From: Archilochus colubris
Taxonomy: Eukaryota > Chordata > Aves > Apodiformes > Trochilidae
Length of the DNA stretch: 64,000 nt
Reading direction: 5' to 3'
Assembly (NCBI GenBank): GCA_023079485.1
Contig: CM041083.1
Location: forward strand, 156,630,552-156,694,551
The notes beneath the pieces were generated by a model that searched no databases, was not told the DNA's origin, and saw only the letters and a program-made list of their open reading frames with translations. A program made the position numbers and the translations under genes. Of the stretch, positions 1 to 12,800 are shown piece by piece. Every line of letters begins with the position of its first letter. The first letter of the stretch is position 1.

Positions 1-1014
1 AGAAGCCAATAAATGCTGTCACTGAAAAAAAAAAACAAAAACGGAAAGTCAGATGGAAAGTATGACAATCTATGGTTGCTTGAATTTAGAGTCAATGTTA
101 GTAACAGAGAAAATGCTTCTCTGAATCAGTTATCTGTATTTTTTATTACTGCATACTGCGTTCAATAAATCTTTCTATTAATGAAAGCTGTAAAGCACTT
201 CCAGATGGGCAGCCTTCTGAACATAAGAATGGGCTGAACTTCACAGCTTTGCAGAGGAATTCAGGTTCATCTCTTGCAGAAGATACAGGGCTTTTTCCCT
301 AAACTTGTCCCAGCAACATGCTGGCACAAAAAAGTACAATACAAAATGTAAATATCAGCCCCTGGATGGACAAATTTACATATAATTACAGATGTGGCTT
401 GGAAGGGAGGAGGTAATCAGGTGCTCAACAGTATGATTAAAAGAGCTAATCCTTTGCTAAAGTGATGTAAGCCATTTTTGTAACCTCACTTGTGTTATAA
501 CAAAAACACAACACAGCATTGTTAAATATCTTAATTCTTTGTATAAAAAAGCTTATATATATAAGTAAAGTATAAAAAGTATCTTAAAGTATAAATGAGC
601 TTAGAGTTTGGAGGAATGTTGCACAATTATCAAATGAAAGAAAAATAAAAGAATTGTACCTCAACTTAATTTTCTCTAAGTTAATTTTGGAATACACCAT
701 TTTATATGTAGTAGGAGATTCACTGCAGGCCTGCTTCTTTTCTTACTTTCTAGACAAATATTTTTAAAGCAGAGTTGTAATCACAATGAACTCAAAGGAA
801 CAGACACATAATATTAAGGTCATAAATTAATTATACTGAGACCCAGATATGAAAATAGACACCTTGAAGAAATAACTCTCAGGATTTAAATAAATGAGCC
901 CAGTTCAGAGCCATAAACATTGCTGGTAAACTTGACAAGGTGGTATTCACAAGCCGCAGGTGTCTGTATGTGATGCAGTCACCTGGATTCTCTTTATAAC
1001 CAATAGAGAAAAAA
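1..1014. other. AT-rich non-coding DNA, nothing recognised
   Basis: No repeat family, RNA gene or convincing exon is visible. The 67-codon frame at 879-1082 on the minus strand runs into the inverted repeat that follows and has no other support, so it is treated as chance. Confidence 0.6.
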
Positions 1015-1090
1015 AGGAGACATTGAGGATAGGAGTCATTTGACCTATTGTCCTGGTTTGGGCAAATGACTCCTATCCTCAATGTCTCCT
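1015..1090. repeat. Perfect inverted repeat, 28-bp arms with a 20-bp spacer
   Basis: The left arm 1015-1042 is the exact reverse complement of the right arm 1063-1090, with no mismatch. The spacer is 1043-1062. The decamer TCCTGGTTTG occurs at the end of the spacer (1051-1060) and again across the end of the right arm (1087-1096). This is the pattern expected if replication switched template, copied the left arm backwards and returned at a TCCT microhomology. No terminal-repeat transposon is apparent, because the arms are too short and have no target duplication. Confidence 0.95.
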
Positions 1091-2347
1091 GGTTTGATTG
1101 TCTATTTTAGGATGAGATGAATCATACTCTAGAAGTGCTTATTTAATTTTATTGAACATAAATGAGAGCAGAAATTGACTATTTCAGATATAAATACAGC
1201 TATGCTGTGATGGTGATTAAGGTACTGATGTCTATATTGGGTCAAATGAATACCAACCACATTGACATTAAAAATGTTCATTTAGTGGAAAGTCTTACAT
1301 CCTATGCAAAAGATACTTGAAAAAAAAAGAAAAAAGTGATGCTAAAATCTTACCAAGTGCCTGTTAGGGTTTGCATGCAGAGAAATTGGTTGGACTGCTA
1401 ATGTACTTGAGATACTGGAAGCAAGTCTGATGGCATCTTCTTCCGTCAGTGAGAACCAATATTTTCCTTCAACAGAGTTATGAACGTATGTGAATGTGTG
1501 ATTTAATTGTTTAGAGAGGTAAAAGGGTTGCATCGGATGCTATTTTGGTATTTTTTTAAGGGGGAGAATGCAGAAAAAGAAGCTCTTCTAACTTCAGTGA
1601 TGCAGTCTGAGGTCAAAACAGAAATTATCTGTTGAATGCAAGGAATTCTATGCCTTACACTTGTATTGAAGTAAGCAGAAGATGTCCTACATGCATGTGG
1701 TATGTGAGTTGTCTTTATATATATATCATATACACACACATCTATATATGTGCATAATACAAATATAAAAATGAAATAAGCTATAAAAATCAAACAGGAT
1801 GTGAAGAGTTCTAGTTGCAGTTTCTTTCTTGAGAACTTCTGTTTTGAGAAGCAAGTTGATACTTTACACAAGCAACATTACTATTTTAAGAGCATTTGTG
1901 TGTGGTGATATGTGTATGCATAATTATGAAAAAAAAAACAATTTGTATTATCTGCTGTGTAAAATAAACAAAACATTATGTCCCACATGGCTGGTGGTCA
2001 GTTTGAAGTTCTATAATCTGTAAAAGTTGCTTATCAATGCTTTGGTAGGAGCAATGTTTTTATTAAGTTTCTTTTCTAAAAAGCTCTTCAAAAGACACCA
2101 AGGACAATTAACTTCCTCTTGCCACCCACTCCCTTTTCATTATCTGAAATCCTTGGGATCATCCCACATCCATACTTTACAGTCTTTCAGATTTTATTTT
2201 GGCACTGACACATATCTTACATTCATATCTTCTATAGCCCTCATGTAGCAGTGAGAGTATGAACCTTGCAAATCTTTGTTTTTACATTGTGGTTTCTTTT
2301 TGGCCAGTGGGTTTTTTTTTTCTTTTTCTTTTTTTTTTCTACTAATA

Positions 2348-2379
2348 TATTGTTAGCAACATGGTATTGTTAGCAACAT
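2348..2379. repeat. Short tandem duplication, 17-bp unit
   Basis: The 15-mer TATTGTTAGCAACAT occurs at 2348-2362 and again at 2365-2379, an exact repeat with a 17-bp period. It looks like local replication slippage. Confidence 0.9.
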
Positions 2380-4192
2380 AATATCCTAAACATGCACGTG
2401 TGAGACTTCCAAGTATTATAGAGGTGCCTGGCCAGACATATTAAGCTCCTTCCTTCCTCCAGAAATAGCTTCTGGTCCTTGGTGAGAAGTAAGCATCCAA
2501 GTATGTCCAAAAGTGAGCTTGTTTGCAGCCTGATCTGAAGAAGGCATCTTTCATTTTCACTGAAATGCTTGGTTTGAGAGTATTTACATATTAATATATG
2601 TATTGCTCCACTGGCAGGCAATAGGATAGGTGGGCTCTGAATCATCACACATTCTCTTCTGTTTCAGCCTCTCTTTTTCCCTGCTCCTGACTCTCAGGAT
2701 ATTGTCACTAAAACCCACAGAGGGGACTTTGATTTTCTCAAATCTCTACCATTTTCCCCTCCAAGGGGGTGAAGGTGGCTTTGTGGTGGGAAGTGGCCAA
2801 TGCAGTGGTGCGTGCGTGGCAGTGGGCAGTTTGATGGCACAAAACTTTGCTACCTAGCCCAAGGATTTCAGCACAGCTTGAACTGCAGTGACACCATCAT
2901 CATTTTAACTCCTGTGGTTAATGTTGCAAATCAAATCTGGCTCAGTAAATAGCCCCCACGGTGTTGGCTTTCCTCCTTAAGATTCCTCCTTAAACCCCCA
3001 CATTCAGCAGCAAGCTTTCTGTCAATACACTCTAGTTTGGCACAAACCACTTCTCCTCACACCTGCGATTGTATCAGAAAAAAAAGACCAAAATAAATAT
3101 TTACAGTGTACATGCAAGAAGAAAAGGTCTGTTTTCCTTTTTCTGTCATTGATTTCCTCTGTTCCTCACTTACTGGTCCTGCTCTATTTATTTATGATAT
3201 TGTGTCTAACAGATTGCATTCTGTGGGCAAAAGTCCTTGTTTCTTTGTCATGGTTGTTTGTGCTAATCTTGAATACAATGGGAAAGAACAGGCAGAGAAA
3301 AAGTCATGCATAACACTCTAGATGAAAGTGGTAGGAAACCCACAAAAGTTGTCTTACTGACTCAAGAGAAGATAGTTACTAAAATGATGGTTTAACTCTA
3401 TTAAATATATTAACTTTCATATTCATACAGCCTCTTTAGAATGGTGTGTGCTATCCTTTAACCCACTATATATGTTACAAAAAATCTTAACCCATGAGAC
3501 AGTGTAAAAAAGATACAATTAAAGTTAGTTTTGTTTTCTTCTAGATGTTTAAAAAGTCATAACAGACTTTTATTGCTGTGAACAGGATTTCACATTTTTC
3601 TCCTAAGTGACTGCAGAATTTTTGTTATGCATAAAAGAACTAGAAGCAATGGGAAACAGCATTTCAAAATGTAAAATTCCCTCTGTCTTACACCTGGCAA
3701 TGCACCAAAGTTTCCAAATCAGTTTGGCTTACCTCTGCTATCTTGTACATGCTCTGGAACACTGGATTTAATCAGGTAGAACTAAACCTTCTTGTTTGGA
3801 GACCAATAATGTGGGGTTTTTTTTTGGAGGACTTTTATGTCTCCCAAGTCCCTTGATAACCAGAGTTCCTCACTGACAAGAACAGACTTTGCAAAAGACA
3901 CTTTTGATGGGTTCAGAATTGCGTAATAGTATCAAGAAATAAAATCCTCATAAAAAGATGAACCATTCATGTGCTATAAAGTCTTGGTTGGTCCAGTTGT
4001 GTTTGTTTATACTTCTTAAATATTCTAAATTCACGTGTTTAGAAGATGGATGTGTTTCAAACGTAGGATAGTTCCATACATTACTGGCAGTTTAGACGAT
4101 CCGTCTGGCAAAACAAGTCTGTAAACTGCTGATTGCCAGGAGCCAGGAGGGCACAAGGGGAAGGCTTTCTCTCTGGTTGCATTCCTTGCTTC

Positions 4193-4214
4193 TTTTTTTT
4201 TTTTTTTTTTTTTT
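4193..4214. repeat. Homopolymer T run (22 T)
   Basis: An uninterrupted run of 22 T residues. No adjoining LINE or SINE body was recognised, so it is not clearly a retrotransposon tail. Confidence 0.95.
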
Positions 4215-4577
4215 AAACATCTCCTGCCAGCAAAAAGAAAGTGTACTGGGATAGACATTTGTGTATGACTGGTCTGATATTCAGCATTCTCATCACAGGG
4301 AGTGAAAGCCTTTGAAAGGTAATGGCTTGCTCTGTCCTAAAGGAAAACCTTCCTGAGTGGGGTGAGATGCATATCCCTGCTTTTCCTTCTATCAACATTG
4401 GGGCTAATGGAATATATTGGTTTCCTATTTTGTCAATCTTGCCTGTCAAGCAGACACTGAATTCACTTTAATCAAAGCCACAACCTCCTAATAAAGTGTA
4501 CACAGAAGGTTTGCTGTGTCTCTCTTGCTTGTACATATGTACTTTACCTTTTGAAACATCAGCTGTTCACAGTGTGT

Positions 4578-4656
4578 GAGGGCCAGATGCTGTGAAGGTG
4601 AAACCCTGCTGTCATTCCACTGACTTCAATAGCCACACTGATTTCTACCAGCTGAG
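4578..4656 (+). repeat. Possible ancient amniote repeat (ACTTCAAT/GGGCCAGAT type)
   Basis: The sequence reads GGGCCAGATGCTG, then CACTGACTTCAATAG, then CTACCAGCTGAG. It resembles an old, partly palindromic interspersed repeat of reptile and bird genomes whose hallmarks are CCATTGACTTCAATGG and ACACCAGCTGAGGATCTGGCC. The match is from memory and the copy is diverged, so the family name is left open. Confidence 0.4.
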
Positions 4657-6259
4657 CTTTTGCTTTGCAACTTACATTTTCCATCTTCTCAGACATATAC
4701 ATTTAAAACTGGAGAAATAGGTTTAGCTTCTGATTTCCTACTACTGAAACAAATAAAGCAATATTTTAAAATAAAGGGATGCACGCTTCTTCCCTCAGAA
4801 CAGCTTTCTATCCCTGCCGATTGTTTTCTTACATTTATATGTATACTTTAAACTTGTTCCTGATTGTTGGCACAATATTTTCATGTTGTTTTTAAAAAGC
4901 AATTTTATTTGGATAAAACTCTATCAGGCACTGAATTACACAGAATTCTATTTTTGCTGTTCTCAGGAGGACATAGATAGTTATGGAAAATTAATCTGAA
5001 TTTAATGAAATGTCAGGTGTGCCCATAATGGTGCAGCTGCCATTAAAATGCCAGAATTTAAAGACTTCTGTCACTAAGCTTCACATCCTCTCTGTTATTG
5101 GGCAATAACTCCTTCCAACTCTGAAGTACAACACAGACAAGATCTCATTAGACCTTGGGGCTGTTGTAACTTGAGTATCCTCAATGTCCTACGGTTTAAG
5201 TCTTTATAGATTACTTACAAAGATCAGATAATGCAAAGAAATTGAGAAAAAAACATGTACACTTTAATATTGTTTCCATACTGAATAAGGAACCTTTTTG
5301 AAAACTGATTAATTAGACTATAAGTTGCCTTTGATATAAAACAAGCAGAAGTTGTATTATGAGTATTTTAGCAAAGACTACATAATCTCACTCTTTTTTT
5401 TTAAATTTTAATTTTTAAATTTTTATCTCTATTTAAGGGAAAAAAAGGCAAGAAGAAAAACCTTCCAAAATGTTTCAAATTTACTTAGCAGAAAAGCTGC
5501 AACAGAAGTTAAGAGATAGATAAAAAAGACTTTAAAGAATTTTTTAAGACCAATAAAAATCTTCTTTCACTGAGATGCTGCCATCATGATTAAGAGTACG
5601 GAGTATGAATTATGCTTTGTCCTGGAAAAAAAAAGTGTGAAACTGCTTTTCTATTCCCATTTTCAATGTCATATTTATAATAATCATAGCTTTGACCACA
5701 AGTTTTGCTACTCCTGATTTAGCAAAAGCAAATACACTTGCCTCTTCCAATTTGTCAGGAGTAAATAATGCATATCAAACACACACATAAAGCAAATATC
5801 TGGTCAAATGGAGAAGATGGGAATTGTTCTGCCAATTATCAATTTATTCACTGCTGGTAGTGTTGCATCTCTTTTGCTAATTGCCAGCTATATTTACCGT
5901 ATACATCAAAGAAGAAAATAAATAAACAAAAGATGCTCTGAATCACTGGTCTGTCTGAACCAAGTGATCAAAGAGTGCTGTTGTGTTTGAGTTAGTTTCT
6001 CCAGTAGCATAAAAATCTTCTTGCTGGAAACTGATGGAATATGGTAACAGCTTCTGTTCTCAAAATGCTTATGGACATATGTACAGTTGGTCAAGTAAAT
6101 AGTCTCAAAAACTGTGCCCATGAATAATGTAACAGATATAGAAATGTATAGGTCTGACTGAGTCCTCTAATGTTTATAATAAACTTAATGTCCTGCAATG
6201 TGTGGTTAAAGGGCAGACAAATTTAGATATTTCTCACATGAAATATAATGTTAACTGTT

Positions 6260-6440
6260 TATAATAATTTATTAGTATAAATTTATTTATAAATAAATTT
6301 TATATTTTATATATAATATATTTATTTATATATAAATAAATTTTATGTTTATAAATTTATTTATAAACAAATTTTTATATATTATATACATATTTATTAT
6401 TATAAATTTATTACAATTTATTTATAATAATAATTTATTA
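6260..6440. repeat. AT-only island with perfect palindromes
   Basis: About 180 bp made almost entirely of A and T. It contains two perfect 22-bp palindromes, at 6279-6300 and 6320-6341, both built on TTTATTTA/TAAATAAA arms. A block starting TATAAATTTATTTATAAA at 6276 recurs from 6350, giving a rough 74-bp tandem period. Such sequence can form cruciforms and unwinds easily. No coding role is seen. Confidence 0.9.
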
Positions 6441-6673
6441 TAATGTTAACGTTTTCGAATGCTGATCTCTTGGTTTGCTTCCTTGCGTATCACCAGGGAA
6501 CTCTCATTTTTTCTTTAGTAAGTGAGACTGTGAGTACTAAATGCGGTGGTGGAACCTGTGAGGTGACTGTGGGAAGGAGCATAGGGCAGGAAAATCAACA
6601 AACAGCTGGATGGGAGATTTTTTCTCTGGGAATCAAAGTATTTTACTTTGTTTGTCATTAAGTGCAAATAGCA

Positions 6674-6825
6674 TTCCTTTCCTTTCCTTTCCTTTCCTTT
6701 CCTTTCCTTTCCTTTCCTTTCCTTTCCTTTCCTTTCCTTTCCTTTCCTTTCCTTTCCTTTCCTTTCCTTTCCTTTCCTTTCCTTTCCTTTCCTTTCCTTT
6801 CCTCTGCTCTGCTCTGCTCTGCTCT
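6674..6825 (+). repeat. Compound pentanucleotide microsatellite, (TTTCC)n followed by (CTCTG)n
   Basis: About 26 uninterrupted copies of TTTCC run from 6674 to about 6803, followed by nearly five copies of CTCTG to 6825. The tract is pure polypyrimidine on the plus strand until the CTCTG block begins. Because 5 is coprime with 3, the repeat stays open in several frames on both strands. This explains the lysine/glycine/glutamate-rich (minus) and serine/phenylalanine/proline-rich (plus) frames of 60-107 codons here, which are not genes. Confidence 0.97.
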
Positions 6826-6839
6826 TCTTGCTTTTCATT

Positions 6840-9800
6840 TTTCCTAATCCCGTGTCAGTTAAGATCTATTCATCGGAAGGCATTTGATCTCATAAACAGG
6901 AACATGGACTAATAATGTTAGATTCATAAAGGCAATTTCCCCCTGCTTTCCTCAATAATACATGCAAGTCCTCATATCACAAGGGCATCAAACATTCGAG
7001 ACCAAGCCCATCTTGTCTGAGCTGGGTGCAAGAGTTAAACCCCTTCTTCCTGTGGCACCCAAAGAGCAAAGTTGAAGCCTTTTTCTAAAAAGCAATGGTG
7101 TCAGTGCCTGTGAGATCAGTAATGGTACACAATAAACATTTCATTCTGAGGTAACCATTTCAAATCCAGTCCGGGCTGAACATGCATCTGGTAAGACAGC
7201 TGTTTAGCTTTCTGAAGTGATGAAAGTAAGTGGTGTCACACCGATGCTCGGTGGACAGGTGTCTACATGGTAGGACAATGTATTTTCCTTGGCACAGTTT
7301 GTGGCAGCCTCAGCAGACAGCCCCAGGGATAAAAGAGTGATCTCCTCAATGCTAGGAGTGTCACCCCCTAGTCAAAACATGCCAGCAGGGTGATGTGAAG
7401 CATACACTGTTTTGCTTCATGCTGTATCTCTGCAAAGCTTGCTTTAGTTGCAATCACATCCTTGCTATGAATCCTGGATGGGATAAAAGAAAAGCAGATC
7501 GTGCAGCTGAATGAAAGCCTCTGACTTTGTGACTCCATTCAGACAGTGGAGTTCATTTGAAATACCTCAGCTTACATGCAAATCAGTAATGCCCAAAGTA
7601 ATAATATAACACAAGGAATGAAAGTAGAATAAATGGTTTTGTATCTAGTATTTCATTTCAATCTAAATTAATCTTGGTGATCTTTCAGTGAATAATATAC
7701 TCACATAGGCAGAGTACATTAAATTACCTACAGACAGTACAGATTAATAAAATGTTCAGAAAAAGTACTCTTTATGGCATTTCTATGACACTTCTTTTGT
7801 CTTCACAGGCTCCATTAAGATACAAAGAAATAGAATACAAATGTTTGAGTCTGACAATTACATATTTGATGACATTTAACTAAATAATAAGAGACACAAG
7901 CCAAGGGAAATATTACAGTACAACATCACAACAAATTAGTCTTCTCTTATTTGGACATGAGAGAGAAACACATTGGGGAAAAATTTTTTCCAAAACACTT
8001 TTCCGCTTTTGATTTAAATTTAGGATTCCTAAATCTATTGTTCCAAGAAAACTCCTGTAGACATGCAGCTTCTCTGGCACTTTGAGTTAACCAAGATCAG
8101 ATGCCATTTAGTAGCACCATTCTAACACATGAAAGTTTGAGAGGTTCAGCTTTTGGTCCATAGTGATTTAAAACAATCGCATACACATTGAATCAAAGTG
8201 ACACTGCAAATTTAACCAAGGAAAAAATGTGGTTTACACTAGTTGCCATCTACTGCTATTTTCTTCTAAACTGGCTTAGATGTCAAAGCTATGTGTCACA
8301 TGCATTGTGTGTGCCTCTTTGGAGAAATCTGTGTAATAGTGGAAAAAATATTTCATGCTTTTATTTGAATTATCCCTTCTGCCTGTCTGTTTGTTCCTGT
8401 ACAGGAAAAAATGTGGTAAGAATAATAGGCAAGTATTATGTGTATATACATATGTCTCTGTACATGTAGTATATGGACTCATTGAGACTATTTTGACTGC
8501 TGGACAACTTTCTGGGGTGTTAATCAGGCATTACATTGATTTTGATTGCATTCTTATTCTGGGAAGATAATTCACTATTATACATCAGACATTTTTAAAC
8601 AATAAGTCTTACATTCACAGTGTGGTATAATGGCTTTATTGACTATAATTAGATATCAAAGTGCAACAGAGAAGATAAATTATGTGCACAAACTGTGATT
8701 ACATGTTTCTTATCTTTTAAGGGCTATTTCTATATACTTTTCATAAGGTTAAATGCTTTTTAGAGACAACCCCATCTATACATCTGCTTAATTTTACTTT
8801 CCCCTGTAGTTTAAGACCTATTGAAATGAATAATGGTAAAAATTATCTAAAGCTTACTGCTATTAACAGGATGACTGATACCAACCTATGCTGGGAGGGG
8901 AGGAAATCACCAGTTAGAAGAAAGAGTAGAAGCAGAGGGAACACTCCATTTTAATTGCACTGAATATAAAATGTTGAAGAATTGTCCATGTCATATGACA
9001 AAAAGGTGGTTGGGCAGCTACACAGTCCTTTTTATGTCTCTCTCCTCCTCCTGGCCCATGTTGCAACAAGCTACTGTCATGTAACCAGATCACTCCTGAT
9101 TGCAGTCTTAATGCCTTTATATATGGCTTCAGACTGCTGCTGAGGATGTGTGTACATCACACTTAAACAAGCCCCTGTTAAGCCTGATTTTTAGACAGAT
9201 TTACACAGTTAACTTTTGAATTATACAGAAATTGTGAACATTTGGCATTTCTAGTAAAAAGGTTTGATGAGGTGCCCATATGGTGAAGAAATTATTTGAA
9301 TTTTGGCAATGTAAAATTAAAACTCCTGTGTGATGTATAGGTAATAATTTAGATGAGGAAACCTCTCCCTATCTATGGTGTACATGTCTGACCCAGTAAT
9401 TTATGGCCTCTTTTATTAGCAACAAACAAACCTTTCCAGATGGTGATTCTACTGGCCTATTTTAGATATAATTTACTCTAAGTTAAGATGAAAGTTAAGT
9501 GAGGCTGATCCCATTCATAATATAGCATCTTGGGGAAAATTGCTTCTTTTTAACCAAGAATGACCAGTCTATATTTTCTTTAATTTTTATTTCAGATTTA
9601 TTAAGTCTGATTGTGCTTAGTGTCATACAAACAGAAGAAATTTCTTTCTTTCCCCCAAAGGCTGTGATTTATTTAAAAAGCAGACCAAAGTTTATACATA
9701 GTCTCTTGTATGCTGGTATGATCTGGAGGTGATGCAGTACTGGAGAGAGCAAAATAGCATAAAAATGATTTATCACAAGTTAGTATTGTATAAAACATCT

Positions 9801-12800
9801 TGATTTATCATCCAAGTTCTTAATTTGAACTACAGATAACTTCTTGCACAACCTCTGCTTTAAGTCCTAGGAATGTGTATGTACACGATGAGATAAAAAG
9901 AATTATTATGGTATTAACTGTAGGAAATAAAGATCAAAGGTTACCATCATGGTTTTTCCTGAACTAAAACTGTGCTTTGCCTCAAACTGATACCTCAACT
10001 GTCCTGAATGTGTAATGAACAGTACTTAAAGCAATATTTACATTGGCATTGGTTTCTCTTTACTAGTTCTGTATAAACATAAATAAAATAGTTTCCTTCA
10101 GTGAGTGCTTGAATAATTTCTACATTCTCCATATAGTTTGTAGCTGATTTATTTGTTTTTTTTTTAACCTAGCTATTAAGTTTGCATGCACTTTTCTCCA
10201 AAACTGTAAGTTTCATCTTTTGTAGTGTCATTTTTTTAAGAGCAGAGAGAACTGGAGAATTATTTTAAAAGAACAGAATTATTAAAAGTTCCTATTTTTG
10301 TTGTTCTTACACTAAAACATTCTTATGGCTTTATAATACACGACTTGCTAGCCAGACAGACAGTTTGAAAAAGTGAATAATTGGTGTGCAGACCTACAAA
10401 CTTACAGTCTCTTTAAAAGAGAGGTGGTGGCTGGTGGCTAAGGATTACAGTGGTTGGGACATTAATCTTTTCAGGAAGCAACACTCCCATGGCCAAGCAC
10501 ATCACTGGTACATGAGATTGTTCCAGTTTTGTCCTTACTTTGTCCCCAGTGCAGCTAATCTTTTCCTAAGATTCACACACATAGAAAGAATATTTTTCTA
10601 CTGTCTAGTTGTAATCTTTGAGAAGTATATATTTAGTTAAAATTTTCCATTTTAAATGATGCCGTTATGAATTTCTGGTGTTATAAGGAAAACATGGTCT
10701 TCTCCCTGCATCCCAAAAGTTAGTCCAGAATCCTCAAGAGTCCTAAGACAATTCAGGGCTTGGACATCATCCCCACAGAGGAAGGCTGCAGAAAGAAGTA
10801 CAGTTGTAGTGTAAGCTGGTTTCTCTGGTGCTTTGCTGAAATGAGCACATGGGTGCAGAGTAGCTGGCTGAAAAAAAATCCAGACAAGCCCCATGTGGGA
10901 AGAGGAAAAAGGTAAAATAAAATAAAAAAGTAAAAAAAGTGCCACAAACATTACCTCTTCATAACATCAAAGTGGTTCTCAACTTTTGCTTCCTTTTGTA
11001 TTCATTATTGCTTCCAGATACCTTTTATTAGTCTCTGTTCTTCTGCACAGAGCCTTTCTTGGATGTAGTGAGCCATACACTGTCATCTACTGCTGTATTT
11101 TCCTTCATACAGAATATCTGAGAAAGGTGAAAGATGTCACTGAGAAGTTTTAGCTTTCCTGATAGCTGGTGCATCCTAAGGCAACATGAAGCACAATTTT
11201 TTTTTTCCCCAGGTAGACTTCACATCATAATCTTGGAAAATTCCAGCAATATCTGAGTTTCTTCATAGATATGGAAACCAAGGCATTCAGACAGTGTTGA
11301 AGAAGGGATATTTTTGTCTCTAAATTTCCAGTCAGTCATGTGTATTTAACTGTAAATGCTCTGCAAGGATCTTCCACATTGCTAGAACTAGCCAGGTGCT
11401 TAAATTTATGTGTGTGTTTAGTGTTTACAGGATCAGAGGTAATTTTTGCTGCTGAAAAGCATGTGGAAAGGCATGTAGGTCTAGTTATTCAGGTGCCTTT
11501 CAGAGTCAATTAAGAAAAAGTTACCTCCAGTGGGCAGTTCTTTGCAGCAGTCTTAGTCATTGGTCTTAAGAAATGATGATCTTCCCTTTGGAGATGTCTA
11601 TCATTCCCCTTTGTATATACATGGGGCCTACAAAAACCAACTCAGACTAAATAGCTTATTTTGGTTGACATGAATCCTATCCTTTGTCTTTCTGCCTCCA
11701 TTGTTTGACATGTTCAAGGTTTTTGTGATTGTCTAATCTTTCTTTTTTAACAAGCTCATTAAGACAACTGATGGCTGAACTGGTAAATGTCTGTTCATCA
11801 AAACACTGTGTTGCTAAGGATGTGGAGTATCAAATACATATTGCATGATACTTCCAATCTCACTTTCAGTTGTATATTTTTTTCTAGTTCCCTGCTGAAC
11901 TGCTGATTCTAGGCACCCATTTTTACAGTGTCCTTCATTTTATTCAGTTTCCCTTACGAATTCTGTGACTTATTAAGGTCAGCGTATGTGTGTTAAAAAC
12001 ATGTCCTTGTCATTCTTTGTAAGACTATAGCATGAACTGTGAAAGGAACAAATACTGCATGTTTGGTATCATTTTAAGATACCCTTGCTTTATAAAAAAT
12101 GACCTTGTTTGACTGTGTATATTAAATAAACAAATGCACTCTTTCTTATTAATCAGGAAAAAGCCTTTGGCTCTCCAGTAGTTCGAAATATGGTAAAACA
12201 TTGTATTCTTTTGCTTGTTTCATGATGTGCAAGTTAGATTTAAAGCAATAGAGTGATAACATCCTTACCACAGGAAGAATGTTGTGCTCTATCAAGGTGA
12301 AATTTGAACATACACTGTATGCTAAGAAGTTTACTGAAATATGCACTGCAAAAATGCCAAATGACTACAGCTAAACAGTTCAGAGAAATGAGACATCCTC
12401 TTAGGTAACACAACTCAAAAGGATACAAGAAGTTTATCTTGAATGCTTCAAATACTTCTCACAAAAATAAAACCAATCCCAGTTTTATCATATTTCTAAA
12501 CTGAAGCCAATTAACATGCTGAATACATAAATGTATTTGAAAAAGAAATCACATTTGAGTTGCAGGAGGGATTGGATAGAAACACACAACAAGGATCTTT
12601 GGATTCATTCTAGTGCTGACAATAACTTGCTCTGCGGTCTCAGGCAAGTTACCTACTCTGCTCTATTTATATTTGCTCTTGGTAAAAGAGGCATCCTTTA
12701 GAATTATCTACTTACATATTGTTGCAGGCCCAGAATGTCATTTGTGCACTTACAGATGAAGTCAACCACTTACACAATGGTCAGATCTGGAAGATGAAAA

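Larger units (their letters stand above)
1097..6259. other. AT-rich non-coding DNA with minor simple repeats
   Basis: No gene is supported. The stretch holds a 17-bp tandem duplication near 2348, a 13-bp direct repeat (TTCCTCCTTAA) at about 2970-2993, a T22 run at 4193-4214 and a possible ancient repeat at 4578-4656, the main ones listed separately. Several frames of 60-90 codons lie here, but none shows recognisable domains. A frame at 1342-1533 (minus) ends at a donor-like GTAAGA but lacks a good acceptor. Confidence 0.6.

Noticed and set aside
1051..1062. TCCTGGTTTGGG resembling the start of the bird ERV-L-like LTR seen at 13133
   Set aside because: The following sequence does not match the LTR, and the words are explained by the inverted-repeat event.
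1342..1533. 63-codon minus frame ending at a donor-like TTG|GTAAGA
   Set aside because: No pyrimidine-rich acceptor is visible upstream and codon use is AT-rich (GAA, CAA), so it is weaker than the 47-kb candidate.
3732..3760. 29-nt minus-strand exon-like segment (FQSMYKIAE) with donor GCAGAG|GTAAGC
   Set aside because: It is very short, and its acceptor and frame are only passable. Segments like this are expected by chance in 64 kb.
6515..6912. Lysine/glycine/glutamate-rich (minus) and proline/phenylalanine/serine-rich (plus) frames of 60-107 codons
   Set aside because: They are translations of the pure TTTCC pentanucleotide repeat, which has no stop in several frames.
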